This document shows positions 27,316-40,600 of a DNA stretch of 64,000 bases, piece by piece. The position numbers were made by a program, and so were the translations under genes. Under the pieces are notes generated by a model that was not told the DNA's origin, did not search any database, and saw only the letters and a program-made list of their open reading frames with translations. The stretch lies in the NCBI GenBank assembly GCA_034620365.1, contig JAQGEQ010000161.1, positions 923,336-987,335 of the forward strand, written 5' to 3'. Source of the stretch: Pegea sp. RAD2-039. Taxonomy: Eukaryota > Chordata > Thaliacea > Salpida > Salpidae. The number at the start of each line of letters is the position of its first letter. Position 1 is the first letter of the stretch.

Positions 27316-28677
27316 TGGGTACTAAAAATTAAGCATTGGTGTTTGTTTTCTATAAAGAGTTCAACAATTGGAAATAAGAGATGTAAATTGTATTATTCAT
27401 TTCGTTATTTATGGGCATACAACTCCTAAATACTTTGAATAGCAAGAAAGACATCATTACTCATTTACGACAAAATCTTATTGACTAAGCTCGTTGCTCA
27501 TACAAGTTTTCATCTAAAGCTTTTAGTCGACACAAATGATTTTGAAATGTTTATGGTCTATACGGTATTCGAACTAAACATGACACACTTTAAGACGCAC
27601 GCTCAAAAGTTCAAATCTGTTTTTTAAACAAAATACTATTTTAATGAATTGTATAAAAAAAGAAGACAAGTTATTCAACAAAAAGTCCTAAAAATGCTTC
27701 ATCATCAGTTCTTGCTTCAAATAACATACTGATGATTTTTAAAACTAATAAATCTCATCAACAAAATTTTCTGATTATCAAAACCTTTGAAGTTTACAAA
27801 TTTCCCATTTCAACTTTGTTCATATAGAAGCTATATTGCCTGGAAGCATTATTGTTGAAAAGATTATATATATATATATGTATAATTTATAAGCATATTT
27901 AAATAATCTAAACTTTTAATTGCAGAAAATTGCATTAAAAGTTTTTTAAATTTCTCTAAATGAAACATGTAGACTTTATATACATAAAATAAAAACTCCA
28001 AAATACTTTATTTAAATTTATTTATTTATTATTGTTTGATGCAAATTTAGAAACAATTTCAATTTGTATATAAATTAGTAAGCCATTTTTAGACAAAATT
28101 TAAACTTCAACTTCTTAGAACTTCTTATATACATAGAACAATTACGCTACATTTTTCTATTTAGTCATTTCTCGTTCAGTTAACAGAACAATAGATTTAA
28201 ATTACTTTTCAGTTTTAATTATATTCTTATTTACTTGACTAGAAAATTGTAATTAGTTTATTTTAAGAAATCAATATATCCTTAATTGATTTAATCTGTT
28301 GAATGATATACTTTGTTTAAGAAATATCTGTTATAATAAATTTATTATAACTAAAAAAATTGTAGCTTGAAGCAATAAGAAAGGGTTTTTGGTGTTACAA
28401 ATTATTGTTGAAATTTAATATAGTTATTTCTTTAACTTAAATTTAAAATATTTTTAGTAGGACTTTTCTTACAAATTTTTGGTTTAAAAAATTCTTATTA
28501 TGTGGGAGGTAAAAACGGATGCTACAACCTACAACTTAAGGATTTGTTGTTTTATAAAAAGTTCTCTATTAGATGTAAAAAGTTTTATAAGAAACAGCTT
28601 TAATAAAGAAAGTATATTTTCATAAAATTTTATTTTCAGAATTTGTAGTTTGTCAGATTTGCTTATTGAAAGAAACT
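27316..28677. other. AT-rich intergenic DNA with a short TA repeat
   Basis: Contains a (TA)n run of about 16 bp near 27,866. Otherwise no supportable feature. The tetraspanin promoter should lie at its right end. Confidence 0.5.
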
Positions 28678-30226
28678 ATGGGCGGATGTTGTGAAAGTTT
28701 TGGCAAAGTTTTGTTTTTTATTTTCAATGCTATTTTATGGGTAAGTCAAAAATAACCTAATAAAAACCTTATGAGAATTTTTTAAAATTCAATTAATTGT
28801 AAACTTTCTTGTTTTGATCTTGGTTTTAAATGATCTTATGATGATATTAGATTGTCGGTGTTTCTTTCTTGGGCATCGGGATAGGAGTTTTGGTCCCTGG
28901 TAAGGTTCATGACGTCATGACTGAGCTTGGCGAATCACAAACACAAACAGGTGATCTAATATTTCACAAGTTTTTGAACTCATTACGGATTTTTAATTTT
29001 GTAATCTGTTTAATCTTGGTTTGATTAATGTTTTGTTGAAAAGTTTTTATTAAAAAATCAACAAATCATTTGAATTTTTGTTTATACATAGGAAGTTTTA
29101 ATTTCATTTTGTTGTAAATTTCTGAAAAAAAGAGATTAGTTGAATCTCGTGACTTTAAAACTGTTTTATACTTTTAAATTTAAGATTGGATTTTAAAACC
29201 AAAAGAAGGAAACCAAATTTGCTTTAGCAAATACTAATAAATAAAATTAATTGAAATTTCAAGAAATTTTCTACAGATAATTTTAGTTGAAATTCAAATT
29301 ATATTTCAGCCGGAGCACTTTTAATCACTGTTGGCGTAATTTCTCTTATGATATCATTTTGCGGATGCTGTGGAGCTTTCAAAGAGTCTAGACTCTTACT
29401 CTCGATCGTAAGTTACATAAAAAACAAAAATATTGAAAAGAATTTAAATTTTTGTTCAACTGTTTGAATCCTTAAAATTTTCAGTATATTGGATGCTTGG
29501 TGGGTATTTTGATTTTCGAATTTTGCTCAGCAATTGTAGTTTTAGCTGAACATAGTAAGGTAAAGTGAAAAAACATTTAAAAATAATTGAAAGATATCCA
29601 AGAATTCTTTAGATCCGAGCTTATCTCTTTAAAAAGTTTGATGCAATTGATGCTGTTAAAAAGGATAGTCCAGATGCTGCCCCATTAAAATCAATTCAAA
29701 GCATCGTAAGTTGTTAAATCTTCTTTTAATTTAACTCTTACCTAGTTTGTTGTTTAGTTTAAATGTTGTGGATTTACACAAGGATGCCAAAACTGGGATA
29801 ATGGTCTTACATATGGATGTAGCTGTTCAAAAGTAGATGGAAAGGTTTGCTTTGCAATAAAAGATATAAAAGGATGTAAAAACATGGATGGCGCAAACAA
29901 ACCAATTTATAATAGAGTAAGTCAAGTTATAATTGTTAATAGTTTTATATGAGGCACTTTCATTCATTAAATGTTTATTAGTTAGTTTTATTAAAGAAAA
30001 TTTGAAAAGTATTCTTGTTACAGCCCTGTTTCAACCAAACTGTAAACTATCTAGAAAAGCATTCATATGCTATTGGTGGAACCGCTGTTGCTATAACACT
30101 AATTGAGGTAAACTAAATTCTTTGAGATGAGAACTTACTTATTATCTATGTATTTAGGCTATTGGACTTGTTGTTGCAATTCTTTACTGTCGAAATGTTA
30201 AAGACTCAAGCTATGAAGCTTATTAG
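28678..30226 (+). CDS. Tetraspanin
   Basis: Eight exons join in phase to 246 residues: 28678-28740, 28851-28950, 29310-29407, 29485-29559, 29613-29705, 29758-29916, 30024-30107, 30158-30226. Tetraspanins organise membrane microdomains with integrins, receptors and other tetraspanins. Visible are a short cytoplasmic N-terminus with a juxtamembrane CC (MGGCCESFGK, candidate palmitoylation), TM1, a small loop, TM2 ending in the conserved FCGCCGA-type turn, TM3 (GILIFEFCSAIVVLAEH), a large loop with the hallmark CCG at 146-148 and further cysteines, and TM4. The C-terminus is SYEAY; a tyrosine at this place recalls the GYEVM sorting tail of CD63, but the bulky hydrophobic residue of a true YxxPhi signal is replaced by Y. 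Exon layout matches the usual tetraspanin pattern. Exon 2 contains one TGACGTCA. The subfamily cannot be fixed by eye. Confidence 0.95.
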
Positions 30227-32257
30227 AGTCAAGTTTTTGAAGTTTATTTGGGAGAAAGTTTGTTTTTCAAAGTGTAATCAAGAGTATATTGAAACTTAAG
30301 AAGTTGAAAGTGATTTATTCTCACAATGATACTGTTAGAGGTTTAAACAAAGTTTTCTAATAAATTTTTGACTCACAGCCAAAAAAAGAATGAATTACTT
30401 TGTTTTTGAATCTTCAAAATGACATAGAAGTTTGTTTTTATATAGAAGGTTTATAATGATAAGTATAATATTTATGATATTAATCTATCTGCTTAAAGTG
30501 AACAAACAAAACTTTTTTACTTTATTCTATTCAAAGGATATTTAAAAAGGAAATTTGTAGCTTCAGCCTACGTAAAAACACACTTAAACATACTTTGATA
30601 ACAATAATCTATGAAGCTAGTTAAAACTGCCCAGATTTTTATGATAATTTAAGTCGTGTAATCACTTTAATTTATATCATATTAATAAAATTTTTATATT
30701 ATTTTACGAGAAATTTGTTTTATAGTCTGTTTATCTTCAACTTATAAACGTTACCCTTAAAAAGTAAAAAGTAGTTAGATGATTATATAATTTAACATTT
30801 ATATCTTTCATTATTTACAATCGAAAACTTCCATTTTTCTAAAACTCTAAAGTAAAGCTACCAGCTATCAAAAGTGACTATAAAATATCTTGTTATCAAA
30901 AATTTGAATTTTTAGCTTAAATTGCTGCATTTCAAAAGATTGAAAATAAATTTCAGGTTAAAAGCATTTGAAGAAAGATTTTCAAAACAGGTTTTAGAAA
31001 TATTTGTAGAGATTATATCTAATTGGATTTAATTTTATCTAATCGTTAAATTCAGTTAGTAATTTGTTACTTTATAACTTTATCTAACTGTGTTTACCAA
31101 TTACTAGCAATAGATCAAATATTAGAGATTGTTATTATTATAAAAGTAAACATGAAACTTTTTTTGCATCTCATTAAAATTTTTTGTATTTCTGAAAATT
31201 CATTATTCAAAAAACTAAGAAATATTTTGTTAATTATGTCAAACTTTCAGCAAAATTTGTTAAAAATAATGAAAACCAAAAAAGATTTTGAAAATCTTAC
31301 TAAAATACTTGAGCATTATCTATTTGAAGTTTAAAAATCATTTATTGAAATAACTCTTTAGTAATTGACTTAAAATTAATTATCAAATTAAAGACTTCCA
31401 TAAGATTGACGTTTGATAATTCAGCAATCTATTTAACAACTAATCAACCTATCAAGAAATTTTTCTTGTTTTTTTAAAGCTGTAATTTAAATATAATCTT
31501 TTTTTTCAACATTCCATAACCCTATGATGATAAGTTGTTACATCGTATAAAACAAAACCCACTAATAAAATAAACCAAATTACATTCAATCAAATTTTAT
31601 TGACAAAACAATCTCTTAAAGATTGACAAATACTTTTTTACAACAAATTTAAGATATTTTTTTCTCAGAACAAAATTTTAAATTATTTAAGGATGTAGTT
31701 GCTTTGAATAGCGAATCTCAAATAAACAAAACATAATCTCAATAACAGATTAATTAGGAGTTTACATCAAACAAGCTACTAATTGAACTACTATCTGATA
31801 TATTTTTATGTGTAAAAAAAAGATAATATCAATTTTCTGTAAGCTTTACCACTGGCATTCCATGTTTAGTGGAGCGGAAAATAATTTTTTTAAGATAGCT
31901 GATTTTAAAACTTAAATTTACAAAACTTTTTTATCAACTTTTGTATGAAAACTAATCGTAACTAATTGAAACAAAGTTGCCAAGTCATAAACAATTTCTT
32001 TTTTTGAAAATATTATTCGTAACAAAAACAGCAAACAAGATAAACACTGCGTTTTATTATTTATAAACAAACCCAAATTTATAAAAGTTACAGCTTCAAA
32101 AATTGAACTCATTTGAGTCATTTCAAAATCAAATTTTTCAGGAAATCAGAATCCCAATCTCTCGATGTATGTTTTGAGCAATTCTTATTTTACAGTGTAA
32201 ACAACAAAAGCAAAAAACTAAATACAAAATCCATTTACAAACACAAACTGTTTCAAA
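30227..32257. other. Intergenic DNA between tetraspanin and TWSG1 3' ends
   Basis: The tetraspanin 3' UTR probably ends after the AATAAA at 30359-30364. The TWSG1 3' UTR enters from the right on the opposite strand. I found no trace of the missing CCDC81 3' exon(s) here. Confidence 0.5.
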
Positions 32258-34180
32258 CTAATGTAAACACATTCTGCATCTCGGCCGGGTGGTATCATCA
32301 TCTGATAAAGAACAAGCAGAACCAAAACAAGCACAACAACCCGTCTCTTCAAACCAGCGGAACATATTTGCCCCTATATTTGAACAACTAACTTTACAAT
32401 CACCTAGGCTCATACAATTATCAAAATAGACAGCTGTACAGATCATATTTGAGCTTTCTTCAGTGTCTACTTGTTGGAGAGCAAACTCATAATCATACAA
32501 AGTAAATCTTCTTTTTAAAACGTTTTGCGAGTCTGTTGGGAAGATAAAACCAAGATTAGTGTTTACTAAGTGATGTAATACTTTTTGTATTTATTAAAAG
32601 TAAAATAATTTTGATAAATGAGTTTTATATATAAAGTATAAAATCAGCTGTTTAATGGTTAAGATTCCTATTTTGTTGTTTATCTGTTTATAAGATATCA
32701 AAAGCATCCAGACCTGCTCTATTGTGGTGTCGATGATGGTTTCGAACATTTGAAGTTAGTTGTTCAACGTTTGGGTATCTAAAGATTGCGTATTTATTTG
32801 CAGGATATCTGCTATCAGTCCATTTTTTAAACAATATTGGCAAAGGAGTTTCTATTATTCCAGAAATACTAGTCTCCGCACGCAGATGGTGATCAGTTGC
32901 CAAGCTGCTATAGTTCGATTTCTCTTTTATTCCTGAAATATGTTTAAAAAAGTTTATTTTGAATCTTTACAAAATTTATAAACTTTTTTATAAAGCTGAG
33001 TTTTAATCATCAAACCGAAAACTTCATTAACAACTTCATTTTTTGTTTGAATTTTGTAGTAAATAAATCTATAAGACTCCCACATAAGTTGTGATTTCAT
33101 GTACAAACAATGTCTTATTTTTATCGGATCAAACTTAACAAGTTACTTGTTAAACAGTAAAAATAATAATATGAAAAAAGGCTATAAACTTCTATTCCCA
33201 CATTTTGGATAAGGAGTTAAACGAAAGCTTAAAAAAACTCCCTGCTCGTAAGTAAATCAGTTTACAATTGCCCAATTTGTCTCACCTGTTGTATTTGACA
33301 TTATTCATCAACACTAGCAATGACTTCATTGTAAGCTATTCAAAATCATCACCTAACTAAAAATTTACAAAATTGTCTTTACGTCGACATGTCTCTTAAT
33401 TATGACGAATTATGCTCAAAATGTCTTCTTGAATGCCATAAGCGGTTGGTATTGGCGCCAACCTTATATTAAGTTAACTGTCTGAGCAAACAAAAAGAAG
33501 CCTTTCATGTAATGATGCAGCATATCGAGTTTAATCATTCTTCATATGAAAGCTTGTGTAAAATGCTTCAATAACTTGAATATGAAAAATGAAAATATTT
33601 CTTTTGTTTTTATTTTTCTTTATTGATCCCGAATAACCTCTTTAAGTTTAGAGTGATATTATATGAAAAATCATTTTTTTTTATTAGTATTCTTTTAATT
33701 TAGGATTTAAACTTCTTTCTTCACCAATAATGATTTTTTTCAATTAATTGAGGAACTAAGAAGTCTTTGTTTGATAAAAAAAGAGGCTTTGCGTGTGGCC
33801 AAAGGCAGAACAAATAAATTATATGCTAGTGGGTATAATGATAGCAAAGTGTGAATGTAAAACTTACCAACACAGTCACTGCAGTCTCCAAATTTGTCTC
33901 CCAGACAGATAGCACATTCATGGCAACAAGAACAATTGTCTGAAGTGTCACAATCACAAGCTTCTTGTATCAGACAGTAGCTAACAATCGAAGCACAGAG
34001 TCTCTTATCACATGTGTCATGTTCTTGGGGGTGTGTGACGTGTTCTGTTTCGCCTGTAGCCAAGGCTGCTGCATGCTCTTCAAATGTCAGTCTCAATCCG
34101 TGAGGAGATGCAGTTGTAAAACAGCAGAATAGTAAGATATAGCTCACAGTCAAAACCAATCCGATATTAATTGAGGTCAT
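32258..34180 (-). CDS. TWSG1: Twisted gastrulation, secreted BMP modulator (complete copy)
   Basis: Three coding exons join in phase to 268 residues: 34180-33868, 32932-32714, 32532-32258. TWSG1 binds BMPs and chordin outside the cell and tunes dorsoventral BMP signalling. A signal peptide (about 1-24, ending TTAS) precedes an N-terminal insertion, then the first cysteine-rich domain ([20 protein letters not shown], then [12 protein letters not shown] and CSDCVG), closely following the vertebrate pattern. A linker with P-L-P-I-L-F and the N-V-E-Q-L segment matches the middle region. The C-terminal cysteine domain begins at [21 protein letters not shown] and ends CRMCLH. It is about 45 residues longer than the human protein, mostly before the first cysteine. 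A splice acceptor 30 bp upstream of the ATG points to a 5' UTR intron. The 3' end of exon 3 lies left of the duplication breakpoint and is single-copy. Confidence 0.95.
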
Positions 34181-34209
34181 TTTGAGAAATCGGTATATCT
34201 TGTCTCGGC

Positions 34210-37200
34210 TGTAAAATAAATAAGATTATATTGAATAATCTGTTTTAAGTTGCTTGAAGTAAATTTTTAAAAGTGTAAATGATAATGCCAAATCCTTACA
34301 AAAGTTGTTTTTAATAGTCTAAGCTTCGAAAGTTTTTTCTACACAAATCTAAAGCTACATCAACAAAGTTTAAGTAACTTACACTTAAGCTTAAAATAAA
34401 TGTCAACTAAGACGGGATCGGTGTTGGTTTTTTTAAGTACTTGGCCTTGTAGACAACACTTAGGCTTTCACTCTAAAATAAATGTTATATTAAAATGGTT
34501 CACCAAAAACTAACTAAGCCTTTTTCATGATCTTTTATTTATTTACTCAAAATAACTATTTATAACTAAGATCTGTGATTTGATCTCAATTCTGTACGTA
34601 AGAAAAAAGCTTCTTGTATCATAGAATTTTTTATATCATGTCGTAACATAAAAAACTGAATTTGAGAAAGTCAGTAATAACAGTTTCAAGCAATCAACAA
34701 GTAACTTTGATAAAATAAAGCGAACAAATAACTCAGCAAACTTGACTTTTAAAAGTTTCAAAAAAAATTTTGGGATTATTCCTATAATACATAAAAAGAT
34801 GTTTATAAAAATTACGAAATGATTACAGCTTATGAAATATTTGAATTTATACACAGATGTTTTTAAAAAAATCAAGGATCTCATTCTGAAATAATGAAGA
34901 CGCAAATAGAAGCAATATCTAAACTAATCACATATTGCAGTCTTGGCAATGAGAAAGACTTGTAATAATCCTCAACTTGCCTTCAAACACTCAATCAAGT
35001 TTTCAAAATTATTCTAAAACTTGATGAATAAAACAAACAAAATCTCGTCCAAGAGGTTAGTCTGCAAAGACATAAACTTTTGCCACGACTTTAAATACAG
35101 ACGTTGATAGCGTTCAAGAAGAAGAGATATAATGTAAAAAAAGAAACGACAAAAACGGAACCATTCGTGCGTGAAATAAAATAATAATACGGCGTTACCG
35201 GCTCCAATAATCGGTGAAGTCAGTTGAGTCAAAGGCCACTATAGTCGATGTACCTGGGCAACATTTACTGGTATGGAGTTGGCGTTGTTTTAAGGTGACT
35301 AAGCGCTTGTCGATCTAATGTTGGCATGGCTAGGTGATGGTCAATTTCTGTTATCATCACTCTTACTTTTCTACAGGATTATTTCTCTTTGGATTTTTTC
35401 TGTGGGATTTAGAGGTCGAAACCTTGTTCTGTTTATTGTCAGAATAATGGAAGAGACACTAATAGGTCTCTGTGCTAAGATTTAAACAATTATGTACAGT
35501 CTGGCCTAAAACTTTTGTTTCTAAAATAAATAAACAGAAAACTGTGAAACTGACTTTAGTTTTAGAGACGTCTATTGACTTGTGACTGTAAAAGTCTGTT
35601 ATTATTCAAAGCAACAACCTGATAGTCTACTAACAGTTGAATTAGTTGTATAAATATAATTTACTTGAAACTTGAAAATATATAAAGTTAACTTTTATGA
35701 AATAATCAAATAATTTTGCAAATTATTGTTAAAAATATTAAACTTTTATGAATTTAGCTACAGACCTAATGACATCTTTTTTTCGGGATGTTTTATCGTT
35801 ACAATTAATTTCTAGGTTTTAAAAGAAATATTATTCTTATAAAATCGCAAATTAATGAAAGTCTACCTATATAAAAATTGAACAGAAAAATATTGTTTTA
35901 TTTAAAAAAAAAACAATTTTTAATTTTATCAGTTGCTTTTGACAATATTTGAAGCGTTGAAATTAATAAAATAAAAGTTTAATAAAAAAACAAGACTCAA
36001 TCTAGAAGTCACGTTTTAATTTTAGTTTCATTCACTAAGTCTATTCTGCAAACTTACAAAGTATAATTCAGGCTTTTATAATCCAATAAAGTTATTTACT
36101 TTTGAAAAAATCTTTTATCGAAAACAACATGTTTCTATTTATGTCAAATTTCGAAGAAAAATTAAAAGTAAGTAATAATAAACTTCGAAACTTAAAGACT
36201 TTTTTCAAGTTATAAACTTTTTATCGCCGTCTATTTTGTAAATTTACTTGAATGATAAATTAAGTAACACTCGATATGCAGACGTGTACTAGACACTAAT
36301 TTTCTTTATTCTTATGGTACTAACATTTTAAAGAGAAGTGATAAAGTTTTTATTTTAATTAAATTTTTAATACTACCATAAACGTTAAGTGGGTTCACGA
36401 TCCTTTTCAGTTTATCGTTATCTAATCGTACTTTTTAATTTCTGTCAAAGAAAACGTTTTCAAATCGAAAATATGTCGGTTTGAGAAATAAGAAAACGAT
36501 TCCCAATTCTATGATGTGAGAGCTTAACAAATATTTATACAAACTCTTGTTGACTTTTTCACATAATATTTATTTCCTACTGACTTGTGAACAAAGATTT
36601 TCCTCAAATGATCAGTACACCCTTTGTAACATACACTAGTATATGCTTTGTGATTATTAATTGTAAAATACACTAAAATACTGAACACAATAAAACAATT
36701 GTTAAAGAAAAACCGAGTAAAGTTCACGTCCAGCTGAAACAACATTTTCAACTGCAAATCAACTCAATTTAATCAATTCATTTTCAAAGTTGTTTGGGAT
36801 TAGAGTAGAACAGCTGAAAGCACATTCAACTTTGTCATCATTTGGTAGCTAAGTATCCTTTCTATCAAAAACACTTCCTCATAAAACCAAATTGTTTCAA
36901 GAATTGAAACGTTCTTACTGCTTCAATAAAATATTTTTCACAAAGTATTATCATTATATTAAAAATACAATGTTGAAAAAATGTCTAACAATCTTTTAAT
37001 TTAAAACTAAGTCATCGCTGGTATTTTGCGCAGTTTAAAATTGAAACAGTAAAAGAGAAAGTATGTAACTGAAGATATTCTTTTAAAATACAGACTATTT
37101 AAACGTTAAATCTCTTATGATGGGATTACTGTGTAAGTTAAAGAATAGTTATTTTGTAATTTAGCTAAAAAGTCATTATAAAAAAGATTAAGTACCATCA

Positions 37201-37653
37201 AAGGCTTTTACATCAAATATTAAATTTTTTTTTATAAATTTCTTAAAACTAAAATTGATCTGAGAAAATATTTGAGAAGAATTATTACAAAGATTTAACT
37301 GAGACTACTAAGTGGTGTTAGTGAGCTTTTTGAATAATGCTACTTTGAAATTATTCTATTAACCATTTTAGATAGCCTAGAAAAATCAAATCACAAAATT
37401 TGAACATAAAATATTTTTTATTAAATCATTTACACCATTTATTAAAAAGTAAATACCACGAAATTTCACCACGTACTTCTAGAAGCACCTTAGCATGCAC
37501 AAGTATTTGTAAAAAGCACAAAAATAACTTTACTCTGAAACTTTGGAACGTGAGAACAAAATTGAGAAAACTTTCAAGTACAAAGTAGATACAAAAATGT
37601 GTTGTAAATATTGATGGTAATCCACAAACATGTAAACAACAAACTGAAGCAAG
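34210..37653. other. TWSG1 upstream and NFRKB 3' flank, nothing recognised
   Basis: AT-rich DNA between two minus-strand genes. It should contain the TWSG1 promoter and non-coding first exon. Small open frames at about 34,640-35,230 and 36,520-36,760 are identical in both copies of the duplication but resemble no family and lack coding signature. Confidence 0.4.
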
Positions 37654-40600
37654 TTATTCTTTCAAGTTTGCAGGATTATTCTTACTGCTATTTTGAACTC
37701 TTGAATTACTACTGATTACCAAACCACTTGCTTGATGAATGATTTTAATTGGACGATTTGAAGCAGCTGATAAATGTTGTGAAAGACGTTCTAAGGCTTC
37801 ATCACTCAAGTACTTCTGTGATTGGCTGGTTGCTGATGATGTAGTTGCTGCTGCTTGGGACTTCTTCTTGCTCCCGGATGTAGTAATTAGTCTCAGCATC
37901 TCTCCTTTTGTTTTATTGGTGTTTGAGGGTCCTCCTGGTCTTAAGATGAGAGTGAGTCCTGGCTGACCTGGAGGAGGTTGATGTTGTTGGATTTGTGTCA
38001 TCAGACGCTTGTAAAAGATCTTTCCAACTGAATCTACAGATCTTTCAGGATCTACTTGGCTGGAAGAGGTTTCAGAGATTTGTTTGAAATCTGTTTCATG
38101 TTGGATGTCCTGAAAAATCAAACAATTCAAAGATCTGATCAAATGATAAAGATTTGATCTTCAACCTCTTTTGTAATCTTTTTCAAACGATTATTAATTG
38201 GGATGGCAGGATCTCTAGATGAAGAAGCGCTTGAAGAAGCTGGTGATAATTTGCTGGTTTTTACCAACTTACTATCTATTAATTCAAACTTTTTTTCAAC
38301 TTTCTTAAAAAGATATATTTGTAAGAGATCTTAAAAGTTCAATTTCTAAAGATGCTTCGAGATCAGTTACAAAAGCAGTCACTAATTCAATAATATTTTA
38401 CAAGTTTGAAGACTTGTTAGTTTTTACTTGGCTCAAAAGCAGATTTCTGTTTAAAGAAATTTTCTAGATTTAAAATAAATAAAACGTCATCAAGGAAAAA
38501 TTGAGGTCTTCTCACCATTAGCTGCTTTCGTGTTCGTCCTGAAAAATAAAATACAAAAATGTGATTAAAAAGATTAAACAATTCGAGTTGTTCAAATTGA
38601 AATAAGAAATTTCTTTTGATACTAACTGAACTTGCATATTTGAAATAATTGATTAAACTTTGAAAAGAATTAAAACCAACAACAAAGCTACTTGCGAAAG
38701 TTACTTTAATAAAGATACTTTTTTAGTCGGTAATTTTCAAACTTTTTTAACCACTAAAATGAAACTTTACTTTTTGTTGTTTCCTTTTTTACTTTTACTT
38801 GAAGTTCTTTTTTTGGGCAACGTCAAATGCTTCTTGTGTATTCTCTCTGTCGAAAAAGTGATCAAAAAAGAATTTTTTTTGACGAATCTCTTCCTAACCT
38901 AATTCTTCAACACTACGATCAGCATGTAAATACACCCAGCCCTTTAAAAGGGAATCATATTTGACACAGGGATCTGACTCTCCATGTAAACGATCTAAAG
39001 AACCGCTCACCGCTGAATGAATCTAAAAAGTGATTTGATAAAAAGTTAGTTGGTAAAAAAGTAGAAATATTCGTTAACCTGTTGATCTGTGATGTTTGAT
39101 TGAAGATATTGAGACTGTTTGACGAGATTACAAATATCATTTCTAGTTCCAAATCCATTTGGTAAACGAGCAACTGCATCTCGAGTCAATGCCAACAGAG
39201 TGACTTTAGCTGGTCGCTCAGATCTAAGCAGACAGTGTTCTCTAGCAGCTTTAGGTTTTGATGTAGGTCCAGAGAGACATCCTGATGAAGATGTGGATTA
39301 GATTTGGAAGTTTCGGGATGAACAAATACCTTTGACAGGTGGAACTCTGTATTGAGTCCCGTTTACTAAGTAAACAAAAACTTGATGAGGTAGACAAAAT
39401 CTTCTTTCTTCTTGTTTTTGAAAAGATTCAGTTTGTAACTCACTAATATTTAACTATAAACAAATCGATTTCTGATTGGTTGATTTCAATTTGTATTTAT
39501 CAACAAAAATCATAAATTATCATAAAATATATAACAAATATTACAATATTAAATTATTTTTATCATGAAAAATTTATATAAAATCTGAAATATCAAGATC
39601 AAAAACTTTAATTGAATTTTAAATATAAATAAAATATCTCAATTTATAATCAATATATCATAAAATTTATAATAAAAAACCACGTGACTACATGGATACA
39701 TGACTTACGTTTGCAATCCATTTTTCACAAAGTGTGTTTAGGAACTGTTTGTTGTTGACGTCATCATTATCTGAAGACTGCTTCCAGCTCCATATGCCAT
39801 TCTCTACCACCACTAGCGGAAGGGACTTTGCGATGACGTCATCATCTGATTATAATTGAAAAAAGGTTAGCAGCGTCATCTTGTGGAATTCGATGAGTTT
39901 TACTGCTTCTGCTGCTTCTTAAATATTGAAGAGCGCTGGGAGTTAGAGCAGACCAATCAGGCCTTGAAGATGTCCAATCGTATGATGAAGATTGATTTGA
40001 TTTCAACCAATCAGAAACCAGATGTTGTATCTGAATTTCTGATAATCGATTCGAAGCTTTGAGGTTTACATCACTTACCACCGAGGTAGTTTTTTCATGT
40101 GAAAGTAAAATTGTTTGTCTGATCAAGTCAAAGAAACAAGACGGACAGATGTTCCCACATTTTCTACAAGTACAAAATCAGTTGTTCGGATATTTGATCT
40201 GATCTTTACCATCTTTACCTGCTTTTATCCAAATATTTCTTGCTGCTGAGCCCGGTCAGCCTCCTAACCTTTAGTTTATCTCCAATCCTTTTCAATCTCA
40301 CTCGATTTTGATTTTTGGAGGTAGAAGCTTTCATGTCTTCCTTTTTACGTCGATTTAAGACATCTGGAAGGCACAGATGAGGTTTCAAGTATCAAAGCAT
40401 TCGATGAAGTACCTGATGACTTCTTCTTCTTTAAAATTGTTCTTTCGGTGACTTCAGACAGATGAATCCCGGACACATCAAGATCCGGGGTGTTCTGGAG
40501 GAGATACAGATCTATCAACAGATCTTTGAAAAGTGAAGATCACTTACAACGTTCAGTTTTCTCCTCTTTTGGTGTTGATGTAAAGATTCCTTATAAATCG

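Noticed and set aside
27866-27882. (TA)n run as a functional element
   Set aside because: Short simple repeat in AT-rich DNA, nothing more.
31152-31334. 60-codon frame downstream of the tetraspanin
   Set aside because: Low-complexity K/N/L/F content, no family resemblance and no splice context.
34636-36757. Small frames rich in F, I and L upstream of TWSG1, present in both duplicate copies
   Set aside because: Their recurrence only reflects the recent duplication. Composition is that of translated AT-rich non-coding DNA.
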